Origin: Leptobacterium sp964389205
GTDB lineage: Bacteria; Bacteroidota; Bacteroidia; Flavobacteriales; Flavobacteriaceae
Length of the DNA stretch: 64,000 nucleotides
Assembly (NCBI GenBank): GCA_964389205.1
Contig: CAYMDH010000004.1
Coordinates: forward strand, 47,903-111,902
Direction of reading: 5' to 3'
Position numbers and translations under genes: made by a program. Below are positions 1 to 8,978 of the stretch, piece by piece. How positions within the stretch are numbered: the first letter of the stretch is position 1; each line of letters begins with the position of its first letter. The notes beneath the pieces are model-generated. The model saw nothing but the letters and a program-made list of their open reading frames with translations. It did no database searches and was not told the DNA's origin.

Positions 1-537
1 TTCATACACTTCTTCTTTAAGTGTAATTACATCTATGTCTATTAATCTCTTTAAAATAGGTAGTACATTTTTTTTATCTACAATATCCATGATCTCTTGA
101 ATCCGTAATACAGATTGATATTGCAAAGCTTCATAGACCAACCATTCTTCATCTTTAAGAGTTAACTCATCAGGAATTACTTGTTCGTTTTTTATGACAA
201 TAGTTTCGCTTTCCAAAAGAAAAGAACTGGGAACTGCTGCTCTAAAAACCTCTCCAACACTACACATATAATATTTTGCAAGCCAAAACCAGTGCTGCAA
301 TTGAATAGTATTTACTATTGGGTTTTCATCTAGTATCTGATGAATCTCTTTAGCTTCATAAAGCTCTGGAGCTGTTGTATGAATATTATAAACCAAAGCT
401 GTGTAGATCTTAGTCTTGCCAAAAGGAACAGCCACTCGAATGCCTGGTTTAAGAAAAGAAGCTTCAGACTTGTTTACTTGATATGTAAATAGTTTTTTTA
501 AGGGTATTGGAAGAATTACATCAATAAAATATGACAT
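1..537 (-). CDS. priA: Primosomal protein N' (PriA), N-terminal part
   Basis: The reading frame stays open from the ATG at 537 to the window edge, giving the first 179 residues of a protein whose 3' part lies outside. The N-terminus resembles the PriA 3'-DNA-binding domain, with FTYQV near residue 18 and the GIRVAVPFGK motif near residue 33. PriA is the helicase that recognises abandoned replication forks and reloads DnaB. The helicase and zinc-binding parts cannot be seen here. It is last in a same-strand run nadC, yihY-like, DUF2147, priA. Identity rests on these N-terminal motifs only. Confidence 0.85.
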   Translation of the reverse strand, partial: MSYFIDVILPIPLKKLFTYQVNKSEASFLKPGIRVAVPFGKTKIYTALVYNIHTTAPELYEAKEIHQILDENPIVNTIQLQHWFWLAKYYMCSVGEVFRAAVPSSFLLESETIVIKNEQVIPDELTLKDEEWLVYEALQYQSVLRIQEIMDIVDKKNVLPILKRLIDIDVITLKEEVYE

Positions 538-596
538 AGCACAAAGTTAAATTTCTTCCAGTTGAAATCGAAAAAAAATGATTTCTTTTTTTAACT

Positions 597-1034
597 TTAA
601 TTATCTCTATACCAATATTGCGTTCTCCCTATAAGTGGTATGCCTAAATATCCTCTCAATTTTAACCTATTGTCACCTAAAAGCTTTGCATAACATTGAT
701 ATTCTCTACCATTTTCCGGATCAAGAACTTTTCCGCCGCCATAATACTTTCCATTTTGTTTCAAATCTCTAATGACTACCATTCCTAAAACAAGTTCTCC
801 TTTACGTTCATCTCTACATCTATTACAGCGTTCTTTTTGTTTTTCAGGATCTGGATGCAGTATTTTTATAACGCGTCCATAGGCCTTTCCATTTTCTTCA
901 AAAAACTCTACAACTCCTTTAGTTTCTCCAGTATTGTCATCTACTGTTTTCCATTTTCCATAAATATTTTGGGCATTTGCAGATAAGATTCCTAAAAAAA
1001 GGAAAAAGAAGGTTGTAAGTATTTTTTTTATCAT
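597..1034 (-). CDS. Secreted DUF2147 domain protein
   Basis: A 145-residue protein with a clear signal peptide at residues 1-22 (hydrophobic FFFLFLGIL followed by ANAQ). The mature part starts IYGKWKTVDD and matches the small beta-rich DUF2147 family, typically periplasmic proteins of unknown function in Bacteroidota and Proteobacteria. A CNRC cysteine pair and the phrase GGKVLDPENGREY are visible. I chose the ATG at 1034 because it places the signal peptide at the N-terminus; the longer frame reaching 1064 starts with TTG, and another ATG exists at 1049. It follows the YihY-like gene closely and is probably cotranscribed with it. No function is claimed. Confidence 0.8.
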   Translation of the reverse strand: MIKKILTTFFFLFLGILSANAQNIYGKWKTVDDNTGETKGVVEFFEENGKAYGRVIKILHPDPEKQKERCNRCRDERKGELVLGMVVIRDLKQNGKYYGGGKVLDPENGREYQCYAKLLGDNRLKLRGYLGIPLIGRTQYWYRDN

Positions 1035-1064
1035 TTTATCTTTGGGCATCTTACAATTTGACAA

Positions 1065-2015
1065 TTATTTTTTATGAACCTTACGCTTTCTCTTCAATTT
1101 ATTAAGCGATGCATTTAACTCAAAGCCTAATAATAAAATATTTGCGTTTAACCATATATATACCATCAATATCAATAACGCTCCAATAGCTCCATAAAGT
1201 TCATTATATCGAGCAAATTTATCAACATAGATCCCAAAAAGATAGGTTGTAATTAAAATGAGTATGGTAGTTAGCAATGCTCCTGAAGAGAAAAATTTTG
1301 CTTTCTTTCCTTCTACCACACCAAAATAATATAAAATAGCAGTAAAAACGTATGTGATAATACCAAAAAAGAGAATTTTTCCAAACTTCACTCCTATTTC
1401 ATCCCCTCTTAGATGATTAACTCCTTGTGTTTTTTCTGCAAAATCGCTTACATATTGTATAATATAGACTTCAAAATAAATAAAAGCTACACTAGAGGCT
1501 ATTAATAATATGGATAGTAGCAACCCTATTAAAACCGCATAACAATATTGTTTAAAGAAATTGCGCGTTAACTCTACATGATATGAGTTTTCAAAACTGC
1601 TAAAAATAGCATTAATACCATTGGCTATAAATATAATTGACAATAAAAATGAAGACGATAAAAGACCCGATTGTTTATTAATATCTGCATAGATGGATTC
1701 AAAAAAATCACTAGTTGCAGAAGGTAAGAACGATTCTAAAAACCCTAAAAACTCTCTGTCAAAATCTTCTACTGGAATAAAAGGTATCAAATTTAATAGG
1801 AAAAGAAGCATTGGAAACAAAGCCATAAAAAGGCTAAATGCAATAGCACTTGCCCTAGAAGAAACGGCTCCTTTAAAAATACCTGTAACATACATTTCTA
1901 TTAAATCATATAGAGACAGTCCTTCAAAAGCTTTTAATTGCACTTTTTTAAGGAGTTTAACTATAATATTTACTATAGGTATTTTAGAAAGTTTTTCTTC
2001 TATCTCTACAGACAT
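1065..2015 (-). CDS. YihY/BrkB-family integral membrane protein
   Basis: A 316-residue protein with about six hydrophobic segments, including ones near residues 60-80, 115-140, 157-180, 215-235, 245-262 and 275-300. The segment SSRASAIAFSLFMALFPMLL is typical of the YihY/BrkB (UPF0761) family, and the C-terminal YIWLNANILLLGFELNA is its conserved end. The family was once linked to ribonuclease BN by mistake, and its role is unknown. The ATG is one base after the nadC stop (TGA-A-ATG), so translation is likely coupled. The tail after residue 305 is strongly basic and cytoplasmic. Confidence 0.88.
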   Translation of the reverse strand: MSVEIEEKLSKIPIVNIIVKLLKKVQLKAFEGLSLYDLIEMYVTGIFKGAVSSRASAIAFSLFMALFPMLLFLLNLIPFIPVEDFDREFLGFLESFLPSATSDFFESIYADINKQSGLLSSSFLLSIIFIANGINAIFSSFENSYHVELTRNFFKQYCYAVLIGLLLSILLIASSVAFIYFEVYIIQYVSDFAEKTQGVNHLRGDEIGVKFGKILFFGIITYVFTAILYYFGVVEGKKAKFFSSGALLTTILILITTYLFGIYVDKFARYNELYGAIGALLILMVYIWLNANILLLGFELNASLNKLKRKRKVHKK

Positions 2016-2016
2016 T

Positions 2017-2874
2017 TCAAATCGCTTTTAGACTCAAATCCATATTATATACCGAATGCGTAAGTGCTCCAGAAGAGATATAATTAACCCCGCATTCTGC
2101 ATACTTTCTAATCGTTTCTTCATTAATCCCTCCGGATGATTCTGTCAAACACTTATTTCCTATCGTTCTAACTGCTGTTCTGGTATCTTCATAATTAAAA
2201 TTGTCTAATAATATTCTATATACACCACCAGCTTTAAGAATTTTGGTTACTTCTTCCAGATCTCTTGCTTCTACTATTATTTTTAAGTCTTTTCCTAAAT
2301 CATTCAAATACACTTTGGTTTTATCAATCGCTTTGACAATACCTCCTGCAAAATCAATATGATTGTCTTTTAGCATCACCATATCATATAAAGCAAATCG
2401 ATGATTTTCTCCTCCTCCTATTTTTACAGCCCATTTTTCTAAAGCTCGTATTCCAGGTGTTGTTTTACGAGTATCTAGTATTTTTGTTGGCAATCCCTCT
2501 AAAAGTTTTACAAATTGGTTTGTTTTAGTGGCAATGGCACTCATTCGCTGCATTGCATTAAGCACTAATCGTTCTGCTTTTAATATAGATTGAGAGCTTC
2601 CTTCTATATAAAAAGCAATATCTCCATAAACTACGCTATCTCCATCTTTAATCAATGTTTCTATTTTCATCTCCGAATCTACATATTCAAAAACTTTCTT
2701 TGCAAAATCAATCCCTGCGATGATTCCCGTATCTTTTACTAACAACTTCGCTTTTCCTTTTGCAGATGCTGGAATGCAAGCCAATGAGCTATGATCACCA
2801 TCACCGATATCTTCTCGAATGGCATTTTCTATAATTGATTTAATTTCAAAGTCAAATTGTTCTTTAGAAATCAT
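2017..2874 (-). CDS. nadC: Nicotinate-nucleotide pyrophosphorylase (carboxylating)
   Basis: NadC converts quinolinate and PRPP to nicotinate mononucleotide, CO2 and pyrophosphate in de novo NAD synthesis. Visible family motifs are the substrate-site segment ILDTRKTTPG, the following GGGENHRFALYDMVMLKDNH, and the C-terminal SSGGI and ISSGALTHS. The ATG at 2874 gives 285 residues, the normal family length and a proper N-terminus (MISKEQFDFEIKSII). A longer frame to 2940 adds an unrelated basic stretch and is not preferred. It heads the nadC to priA minus-strand run and is divergent from rlmH. Confidence 0.95.
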   Translation of the reverse strand: MISKEQFDFEIKSIIENAIREDIGDGDHSSLACIPASAKGKAKLLVKDTGIIAGIDFAKKVFEYVDSEMKIETLIKDGDSVVYGDIAFYIEGSSQSILKAERLVLNAMQRMSAIATKTNQFVKLLEGLPTKILDTRKTTPGIRALEKWAVKIGGGENHRFALYDMVMLKDNHIDFAGGIVKAIDKTKVYLNDLGKDLKIIVEARDLEEVTKILKAGGVYRILLDNFNYEDTRTAVRTIGNKCLTESSGGINEETIRKYAECGVNYISSGALTHSVYNMDLSLKAI

Positions 2875-2953
2875 TTTTATTTTTTTAGCTAAAATAAAAA
2901 AAGGAACCTCTAAATCACAAGAAACAAGTCTCAAATTCAAACATCTTAGTATC

Positions 2954-2982
2954 TTGATTTATCAGACTTATGTTTACTTTTG
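2954..2982 (+). promoter_or_regulatory. Bacteroidota-type promoter for rlmH
   Basis: TTG at 2954-2956, an 18-bp spacer and TACTTTTG at 2975-2982 match the Bacteroidota sigma-A consensus (TTTG, about 19 bp, TAnnTTTG). The rlmH ATG starts only four bases beyond the box, so a start site at the usual distance would leave almost no 5' leader. Confidence 0.5.
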
Positions 2983-2986
2983 ATGT

Positions 2987-3460
2987 ATGGATATTAAACT
3001 TATAGCAATAGGCAAGACTGATAATAAAAATTTAATACAGCTCATAAATGACTATCAAAAACGATTGGGTTTTTACATTCGATTCAGTTTTGAAATATTG
3101 CCTGACATAAAAAACACTAAAAATTTATCTACAGAACAACAAAAAGAAAAAGAAGGAGCCCTTATATTAAGTAAACTTCAATCTAGTGATCATCTTTTTT
3201 TATTAGATGAAAAAGGAGTTTCTTATAGTTCTATAGAATTTTCAAAATACCTTCAAAAGAAAATGAATTCTGGATTAAAAACAATGGTATTTGTTATTGG
3301 AGGGCCTTATGGGTTTTCTGAAGCAGTACACAAAAGAACAACAGCTAAGATTTCATTATCTAGTATGACATTTTCGCATCAAATGATACGATTGTTTTTT
3401 ATAGAACAACTATATAGAGCTTTTACTATTTTAAAAAATGAGCCTTATCATCATAAATAA
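2987..3460 (+). CDS. rlmH: 23S rRNA pseudouridine(1915)-N3 methyltransferase
   Basis: A 157-residue SPOUT-fold methyltransferase that methylates pseudouridine 1915 in helix 69 of 23S rRNA on assembled 70S ribosomes, using S-adenosylmethionine. The diagnostic VIGGPYGFS motif near residues 104-112 forms the knotted SAM pocket. The conserved C-terminus MTFSHQMIRLFFIEQLYRA, ending in NEPYHHK, is that of RlmH. Length equals the family norm. It is divergent from nadC. An ATG at 2983 in another frame is ignored; the one at 2987 gives the family N-terminus MDIKLIAIGK. Confidence 0.95.
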   Translation: MDIKLIAIGKTDNKNLIQLINDYQKRLGFYIRFSFEILPDIKNTKNLSTEQQKEKEGALILSKLQSSDHLFLLDEKGVSYSSIEFSKYLQKKMNSGLKTMVFVIGGPYGFSEAVHKRTTAKISLSSMTFSHQMIRLFFIEQLYRAFTILKNEPYHHK

Positions 3461-3581
3461 ATATGAGTTGTCTATTTCTTTCGCAAATACCTTAAACGAA
3501 TTTATCTTACTTTTTAACTATAGCGCTTGTTTAGATTACTAACAAACTGTTACATTTATACTATAACCTTAAATCTACAAA

Positions 3582-4157
3582 ATGCAACTTGTATTTGCTA
3601 CTCATAATAATAACAAGCTTATTGAAATAAAAGCATTACTTCCTCATCATATTGAAGTATTAAGCTTAAACGATATTGGTTGTTTAGAAGAAATTCCTGA
3701 AACTTCAAATACTATAGAAGGGAATGCCATTTTAAAAGCTAATTACATTAGAAAAAAATACGGTTACAATTGTTTTGCAGATGATACGGGCTTAGAGGTA
3801 GAGGCTCTTGATGGAGCTCCTGGTGTTTATTCTGCACGGTACGCAGGTGAACAAAAAGACGCTAATGACAATATAAATAAATTACTAGATGAATTAGAGA
3901 ACGAAACTAATAGAAAAGCACGGTTTAAGACCGTTATTGCCATGAATTTAGAAAATGATGAAAAAGTACTTTTTCAAGGTATTGTTTGCGGCGAGATTAT
4001 CAAAGGAAGAAAAGGAACACACGGGTTTGGATACGACCCAATTTTTCAACCTGAAGGATATGATAAAACATTCGCAGAATTACCACTTACTATTAAAAAT
4101 GATATTAGTCATAGAGCCAAAGCCATGTATCAACTCATCGATTATTTAAAAAAATAA
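3582..4157 (+). CDS. rdgB: Non-canonical purine NTP pyrophosphatase (RdgB/HAM1)
   Basis: A 191-residue ITPase-family enzyme that hydrolyses dITP, ITP and XTP to monophosphates, keeping deaminated purines out of nucleic acids. Motifs in order: FATHNNNKLIEI near the start (substrate loop), FADDTGLEVEALDGAPGVYSAR near residue 66 (metal-binding acidic cluster), GFGYDPIF near 148 and SHRAKAM near 175. Length is normal. The 120 bp upstream shows no confident promoter. It may be transcribed with rlmH, but the gap and a weak A/T stretch leave this open. Confidence 0.95.
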   Translation: MQLVFATHNNNKLIEIKALLPHHIEVLSLNDIGCLEEIPETSNTIEGNAILKANYIRKKYGYNCFADDTGLEVEALDGAPGVYSARYAGEQKDANDNINKLLDELENETNRKARFKTVIAMNLENDEKVLFQGIVCGEIIKGRKGTHGFGYDPIFQPEGYDKTFAELPLTIKNDISHRAKAMYQLIDYLKK

Positions 4158-4512
4158 AATACGTATCGAGAAAAAACAATATATATTTAAAATATTCAAG
4201 ATGATATCTTAACTCTGTAATTTTGCCCAATGTACCAGTTTCTATTAGTTTTCTAAGATGATATCACTTTCTACATCTATGATTTTAGTATCAAACTCAA
4301 ATTTAATATTGGTAATTTAAAGATAGAAAATATACTATTATTCAAAATAAAATATGTTCAATATTCGTCAAACAATAAACAAAATAAAAACCGTACCTTT
4401 GCGCCTTTAAAATTCCTCAGGGTGAGGATAGTGTTATTCAGAAGTTTAAGGTAAATGTTTCGTCGATATACTTCTACAACTAACACGACAAACATAACCG
4501 TTAACGAAAACG
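4158..4512. other. Gene-free interval with DEAD-box leader
   Basis: This 355-bp stretch contains no convincing coding frame. Its left part is A/T rich and carries the 11-mer AAGATGATATC twice (4199 and 4255). Its right part, after the -7 box at 4394-4401, forms a leader of roughly 100 nt ahead of the helicase gene. Long leaders are common on cold-shock DEAD-box helicase mRNAs; no specific fold is claimed here. Confidence 0.5.
4394..4401 (+). promoter_or_regulatory. -7 box of the DEAD-box helicase promoter
   Basis: TACCTTTG fits the Bacteroidota TAnnTTTG -7 element. No clean TTTG is found about 19 bp upstream. A transcript starting near 4407 would have a leader of about 105 nt before the ATG at 4513. 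Confidence 0.45.
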
Positions 4513-6327
4513 ATGAGTACATTTCAAGATTTAGGCCTTAATCAAGGTCTATTACAAGCTATTACCGATTTAGGGTTTGAAAAGCCCAGTGAAGTACAAG
4601 AAAAAGCGATCCCTATTTTATTAAAAGATGATACAGATCTGGTTGCCTTGGCGCAAACAGGTACAGGGAAAACTGCTGCTTTTGGATTTCCTTTAATTCA
4701 AAAAGTTGATGCGCAAAGCAGAACAACACAAGCACTTATATTATCACCAACCAGAGAATTGTGTTTACAGATTACCAATGAGATTAAAAATTACGCAAAA
4801 TATACAAAAGGACTTAATGTAGTTGCTATTTATGGTGGTGCTAGTATTACAGATCAGGCTAGACAGGTTAAAAGAGGCGCTCAAATTATAGTAGCTACTC
4901 CTGGAAGAATGCAAGATATGATTAATCGGTCTTTAGTAAACATTACTAAAATCGAATACTGTGTATTAGATGAAGCTGATGAAATGCTTAATATGGGATT
5001 CTATGAAGATATTACTTCAATTTTATCACATACTCCTGATGAAAAAAATACATGGTTGTTTTCTGCAACCATGCCTAGAGAGGTTGCTACAATTGCCAAA
5101 AAATTTATGCATGCACCAAAGGAAATTACAGTAGGTGCTAAAAATTCTGGATCAGATTCTGTACAACATGAATATTATATGGTTAATGGAAGAGATCGCT
5201 ACTTGGCCTTAAAAAGACTAGCAGATTCAAATCCAGATATTTTTTCAGTTATATTCTGTCGTACAAAAAGAGATACTCAAAACGTCGCAGAAAAACTTAT
5301 CGAAGATGGATATAGTGCAGCTGCAATACATGGTGATTTAAGTCAAAACCAACGAGATACGGTGATGCGTTCTTTTAGAACACGACAAATTCAAATGTTG
5401 GTTGCTACTGATGTTGCTGCCAGAGGTATTGACGTAGATAATATTACACATGTTATAAATTACCAATTACCTGATGAAATAGAAACCTATACACATCGTA
5501 GTGGTAGAACGGGAAGAGCCGGAAAATCCGGAATCTCTATGGTGATATTACCAAAAAGTGAGATTCGAAAAATACGCTCTATAGAGAGAATTATTAAAAA
5601 AGATTTTGTTGCTAAAAAAATACCTACCAATATTGAGATTTGTGAAATTCAATTATATCATTTAGCTAGCAAAATTAAAAATACAGAAGTTAATACAGAA
5701 ATTGATCATTACTTGCCGGCTATTAATGATGTTTTAAAAGATCTTGATCGTGAAGAATTGATTAAAAAGATGGTTTCTGTAGAATTTGGCAGATTCTTTA
5801 ATTATTATAAAAATGCTAAAGATTTAAATGTTTCTGGAGGTTCAAATCGAGAACGATCTGTTAACAATAGAGGGACTGGTACTATTCCAGACAATGGTAA
5901 CGTACGTTACTTTGTTAATGTTGGAGAACGTGATGGCTATGATTGGATGAGTTTAAAAGACTTTATCAAAGATACTATGTCGCTTGGTAGGGATGATGTT
6001 TTTAGAGTAGATGTTAAAGAGAGTTTTTCGTTTTTTAATACAGATGCATCTCATACGGAAGCAATCCTCTCTACATTCAAAGATTTTAAACTAGAAGGAA
6101 GATTTATCAATGTAGAAATCTCTAGCAATCCTGGCGGAGGTGGACGCGGTAGACGTGGTAGAGACGGCGGTAGACGCGGCAGAGATGGTGGAGGTGATCG
6201 CAACAAGAGAAGAGACCGTGGTTTTTCTTCAGACTCTAAAAGAAAAGGAGATAGATCTGGAAAAAAAGATGGATTTAGAAGCGATTCTTTTAAAGGAGGC
6301 AACAAAAAAAGCAAGCGAAGATATTAA
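4513..6327 (+). CDS. DEAD-box RNA helicase with DbpA-type RNA-binding domain and RGG-like tail
   Basis: A 604-residue ATP-dependent RNA helicase of the CsdA/DeaD type. It has the Q-motif region at the N-terminus, Walker A AQTGTGKT near residue 49, PTREL near 79, VLDEADEML near 152, SAT near 184, and HRSGRTGRAG in the second RecA domain near 336. A DbpA-like RNA-binding domain follows at about 470-550. The tail from about 545 is rich in Gly, Arg and Lys (repeated GRRGRDGG), suited to nonspecific RNA binding. Such helicases unwind structured RNA during ribosome assembly and cold adaptation. The long leader suggests post-transcriptional control. It appears monocistronic. Confidence 0.93.
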   Translation: MSTFQDLGLNQGLLQAITDLGFEKPSEVQEKAIPILLKDDTDLVALAQTGTGKTAAFGFPLIQKVDAQSRTTQALILSPTRELCLQITNEIKNYAKYTKGLNVVAIYGGASITDQARQVKRGAQIIVATPGRMQDMINRSLVNITKIEYCVLDEADEMLNMGFYEDITSILSHTPDEKNTWLFSATMPREVATIAKKFMHAPKEITVGAKNSGSDSVQHEYYMVNGRDRYLALKRLADSNPDIFSVIFCRTKRDTQNVAEKLIEDGYSAAAIHGDLSQNQRDTVMRSFRTRQIQMLVATDVAARGIDVDNITHVINYQLPDEIETYTHRSGRTGRAGKSGISMVILPKSEIRKIRSIERIIKKDFVAKKIPTNIEICEIQLYHLASKIKNTEVNTEIDHYLPAINDVLKDLDREELIKKMVSVEFGRFFNYYKNAKDLNVSGGSNRERSVNNRGTGTIPDNGNVRYFVNVGERDGYDWMSLKDFIKDTMSLGRDDVFRVDVKESFSFFNTDASHTEAILSTFKDFKLEGRFINVEISSNPGGGGRGRRGRDGGRRGRDGGGDRNKRRDRGFSSDSKRKGDRSGKKDGFRSDSFKGGNKKSKRRY

Positions 6328-6413
6328 TTCTTTGTTGTTAATTTTTCGATAAATAATATCTCATTACACTTTCTTGTTGTTTTGTTTAGTATTTTAGGTG
6401 CGTAATTTGTACT

Positions 6414-7187
6414 ATGAAAAAACTTTTATTTGTTTTAACTTTTTTTGGAATAACTTTTGGCTTTGCTCAAGAGAACAAATCTGAAGAAGATACGAAGGTT
6501 GTAGGTCTTGTTGTAAATGCGCAAACCGACTTCCCAATGAGTAACGTTCATGTTCTCAATTTAAACAAGGTAATCGGTGCTATTACTTCAGAAGAAGGAA
6601 AATTTGAAATCGCTGCTGCAGTTAATGATACGCTTTATTTCTCATTTATTGGATTTAAACCTATCAAGGTTCGTGTAACAAATGATATTCTTAAATTTAA
6701 AGAAGGCACTAGAATAGGGCTTACTGAACTTGCATATGCATTAGAAGAAGTAGTTGTACGTCCTTATCAATTAACTGGGTATTTAGAAATAGACGCTAAA
6801 AATATTCCTGTAAACAATTCATATCGATATAGTATTTCTGGACTTTCAAAAGGTTATGAAGCAGGTAATCCAAGTAAAGTATCTAAAGTGCTCTCTGCAA
6901 TTTTTGACCCAGCAACTTCTCTCAATAATATTTTTGGTAAAAAACCCAAACAGCTTAGAAAATTGAGAAAAATGAAAGAAGATGATGAAATTAGAAATTT
7001 ATTAGCCTCAAAGTTTGATAGAGAAACACTAGTAGCTTTAATACAAGTAGACAAAGATGATCTTGAAATTATTCTTAGAAATTGCAATTATTCTAAAGAA
7101 TTTATTCAAACTGCTAATGATCTTCAAATACTAGATGCTATTAGTGGTTGTTATGAAGAGTACAAAGTTTTAAGTAGAGAAAACTAA
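6414..7187 (+). CDS. Secreted carboxypeptidase-regulatory-like domain protein
   Basis: A 257-residue protein with a signal peptide (KLLFVLTFFGITFGFAQ). Residues 30-110 form a CarbopepD_reg_2-type beta-sandwich (VVNAQTDFPMSNVHVLNLNK, FSFIGFKP), the domain found at the front of TonB-dependent receptors. No barrel follows. The rest is alpha-helical and charged, with no recognised enzyme motif. Such stand-alone proteins are frequent in Flavobacteriaceae and their role is not established. It lies 86 bp after the helicase gene, with a possible weak promoter between them. Confidence 0.75.
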   Translation: MKKLLFVLTFFGITFGFAQENKSEEDTKVVGLVVNAQTDFPMSNVHVLNLNKVIGAITSEEGKFEIAAAVNDTLYFSFIGFKPIKVRVTNDILKFKEGTRIGLTELAYALEEVVVRPYQLTGYLEIDAKNIPVNNSYRYSISGLSKGYEAGNPSKVSKVLSAIFDPATSLNNIFGKKPKQLRKLRKMKEDDEIRNLLASKFDRETLVALIQVDKDDLEIILRNCNYSKEFIQTANDLQILDAISGCYEEYKVLSREN

Positions 7188-7258
7188 TTTTTTCCTTTTT
7201 ATGCTTCTTCGTTTTTCATAGTTTTAGCTTTATTTTTTTTAATATAAAGCTTAAATAA

Positions 7259-8920
7259 ATGAAAAATGTATATTTCCTTTTGGTCATGTCTATGATCGTT
7301 CTAGGTTGTAAAAACAATACTTCTGAGGTTGTTGAAAAAACAGAAGAAGTAACAACTCCGTTCTTTTGGGAAGCCGCCAATATATATTTTCTGTTAACAG
7401 ATCGTTTTAATAACGGTGACACATCTAACGATCTTACATTAAATAGAACTAAAGAAACTGCGGTTTTAAGAAATTTTATGGGTGGTGATATTAAAGGTAT
7501 CACACAAAAGATTAATGAAAACTATTTTACAGATCTAGGAATTAATGCTATCTGGTTTACTCCTGTAGTTGAACAAATTCATGGTTCTGTAGATGAAGGA
7601 ACCGGAAATACTTATGGGTATCATGGGTACTGGACAAAAGACTGGACTGTTTTAGATCCAAATTTTGGAACTAAAGAAGAATTAACTGAACTTATACAAA
7701 CTGCGCATCAAAAAGGAATTAGAATTTTAATGGATGTTGTTATCAATCATACTGGTCCAGTAACAAAAGAAGATCCTGTTTGGGGAGGTCAATGGGTTCG
7801 TACAACTCCTCCGTGTGAATTTACTAGTTATGACACTACTGTTAATTGCACGTTGGTAGCCAATCTTCCTGATATTCTTACTGCTAGTAATAATACTGTT
7901 AAATTACCTCAACAACTTATAGAAAAATGGAAAGCAGAAGGACGTTATGAAGAAGAAATGACTTCCTTAAACACTTTTTTTGAGCGTACAAAGCATCCCA
8001 AAGCTCCTAGGTATTATATCATCAAATGGTTAACAGATTATGTTAGGGATTTGGGTATCGACGGATTTCGTGTTGATACCGTAAAACATACAGAAGAATT
8101 TGTATGGGCAAACTTATACGAAGAAGCTACCATTGCTTTCAATGATTGGAAAAAAGAACATCCTGAAGAAGTACTTGACGACACTGACTTTTTTATGATG
8201 GGAGAAGTTTATAATTATAATATATCAAGTGGAAAAGACTTTGATATTGGTGATCAAATTGTAAATTATTACGATAATGGATTTAAGAGCCTTATCAATT
8301 TTGAACTTAAATACGATGCTTTAAATGATTATGAGCAAATTTTTAATAAATATGATAGCCTTTTAAATACTTCTTTAAAAGGGAAAAGCGTTGTCAACTA
8401 TATGACTTCGCATGATGACGGTAGTCCCTTTGACAAAGAACGTTTAAAAACATACGAAGCAGCTACTAAATTGTTATTAACACCAGGAGCTTCTCAAATT
8501 TATTATGGAGATGAATCTTCGCGTTCACTTATTATAGAAGGAACACAAGGAGATGCTACACTTCGTTCTTTTATGAATTGGGAGGCCATAAATAACGATC
8601 CAAATACAAAGCTACTTTTAAAGCATTACCAAAAACTTGGTACATTTAGAAGAGACCATCCAGCTATAGGAATTGGGAGGCATCAAGCAATTCCTCAAAT
8701 AGCCTATGTTTTCTCTCGTACGTTATCTACAGATAACTATCTAGATACAGTTATAGTTGCTTTAGACGCACCTATTGGAACCAAAGAAATATTAACAGGA
8801 GCTACTTTTTCTGAAGGAACAACTATAAGAGATAAGTATTCAGGTAATACGGCTGTTGTAAAAGATGGTAAAGTAACTATAGAAAGTGATTTTAGTATTT
8901 TGCTTTTAGAAACCTTATGA
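7259..8920 (+). CDS. GH13 alpha-amylase family lipoprotein
   Basis: A 553-residue glycoside hydrolase family 13 protein with a lipoprotein signal (VLGC, Cys17), so probably surface- or periplasm-anchored. GH13 signature regions are all present: DVVINHTG near residue 160, GFRVDTVKH near 268 (Asp nucleophile), MMGEVYN near 314 (Glu acid/base) and the SHDDGS segment near 383 in place of the usual NHD. A C-terminal beta domain follows. It should cleave alpha-glucans, but substrate specificity (amylase, neopullulanase or maltogenic type) cannot be read from the sequence. No SusC/SusD pair is adjacent, so it is not part of an obvious polysaccharide utilisation locus. Confidence 0.92.
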   Translation: MKNVYFLLVMSMIVLGCKNNTSEVVEKTEEVTTPFFWEAANIYFLLTDRFNNGDTSNDLTLNRTKETAVLRNFMGGDIKGITQKINENYFTDLGINAIWFTPVVEQIHGSVDEGTGNTYGYHGYWTKDWTVLDPNFGTKEELTELIQTAHQKGIRILMDVVINHTGPVTKEDPVWGGQWVRTTPPCEFTSYDTTVNCTLVANLPDILTASNNTVKLPQQLIEKWKAEGRYEEEMTSLNTFFERTKHPKAPRYYIIKWLTDYVRDLGIDGFRVDTVKHTEEFVWANLYEEATIAFNDWKKEHPEEVLDDTDFFMMGEVYNYNISSGKDFDIGDQIVNYYDNGFKSLINFELKYDALNDYEQIFNKYDSLLNTSLKGKSVVNYMTSHDDGSPFDKERLKTYEAATKLLLTPGASQIYYGDESSRSLIIEGTQGDATLRSFMNWEAINNDPNTKLLLKHYQKLGTFRRDHPAIGIGRHQAIPQIAYVFSRTLSTDNYLDTVIVALDAPIGTKEILTGATFSEGTTIRDKYSGNTAVVKDGKVTIESDFSILLLETL

Positions 8921-8930
8921 TATTAAAATT

Positions 8931-8965
8931 AAATAGGAAAAGGAATAATATTTCTTTTCCTATTT
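8931..8965. terminator. Perfect 12-bp inverted repeat, bidirectional terminator
   Basis: AAATAGGAAAAG at 8931-8942 is repeated inverted at 8954-8965 around an 11-nt loop. It sits 11 bp after the GH13 stop and 14 bp after the stop of the convergent small peptide gene, so it can end both transcripts. Confidence 0.7.
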
Positions 8966-8978
8966 ATTTACAGTTCAT

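Noticed and set aside
4199..4265. Two copies of AAGATGATATC before the DEAD-box gene
   Set aside because: Only 11 bases in very A/T-rich DNA, 56 bp apart, without symmetry or other support; may be chance.
6051..6314. Minus-strand Pro/Leu-rich frame opposite the DEAD-box tail
   Set aside because: It is the complement of the Gly/Arg-rich tail; its composition is fully explained by that repeat.
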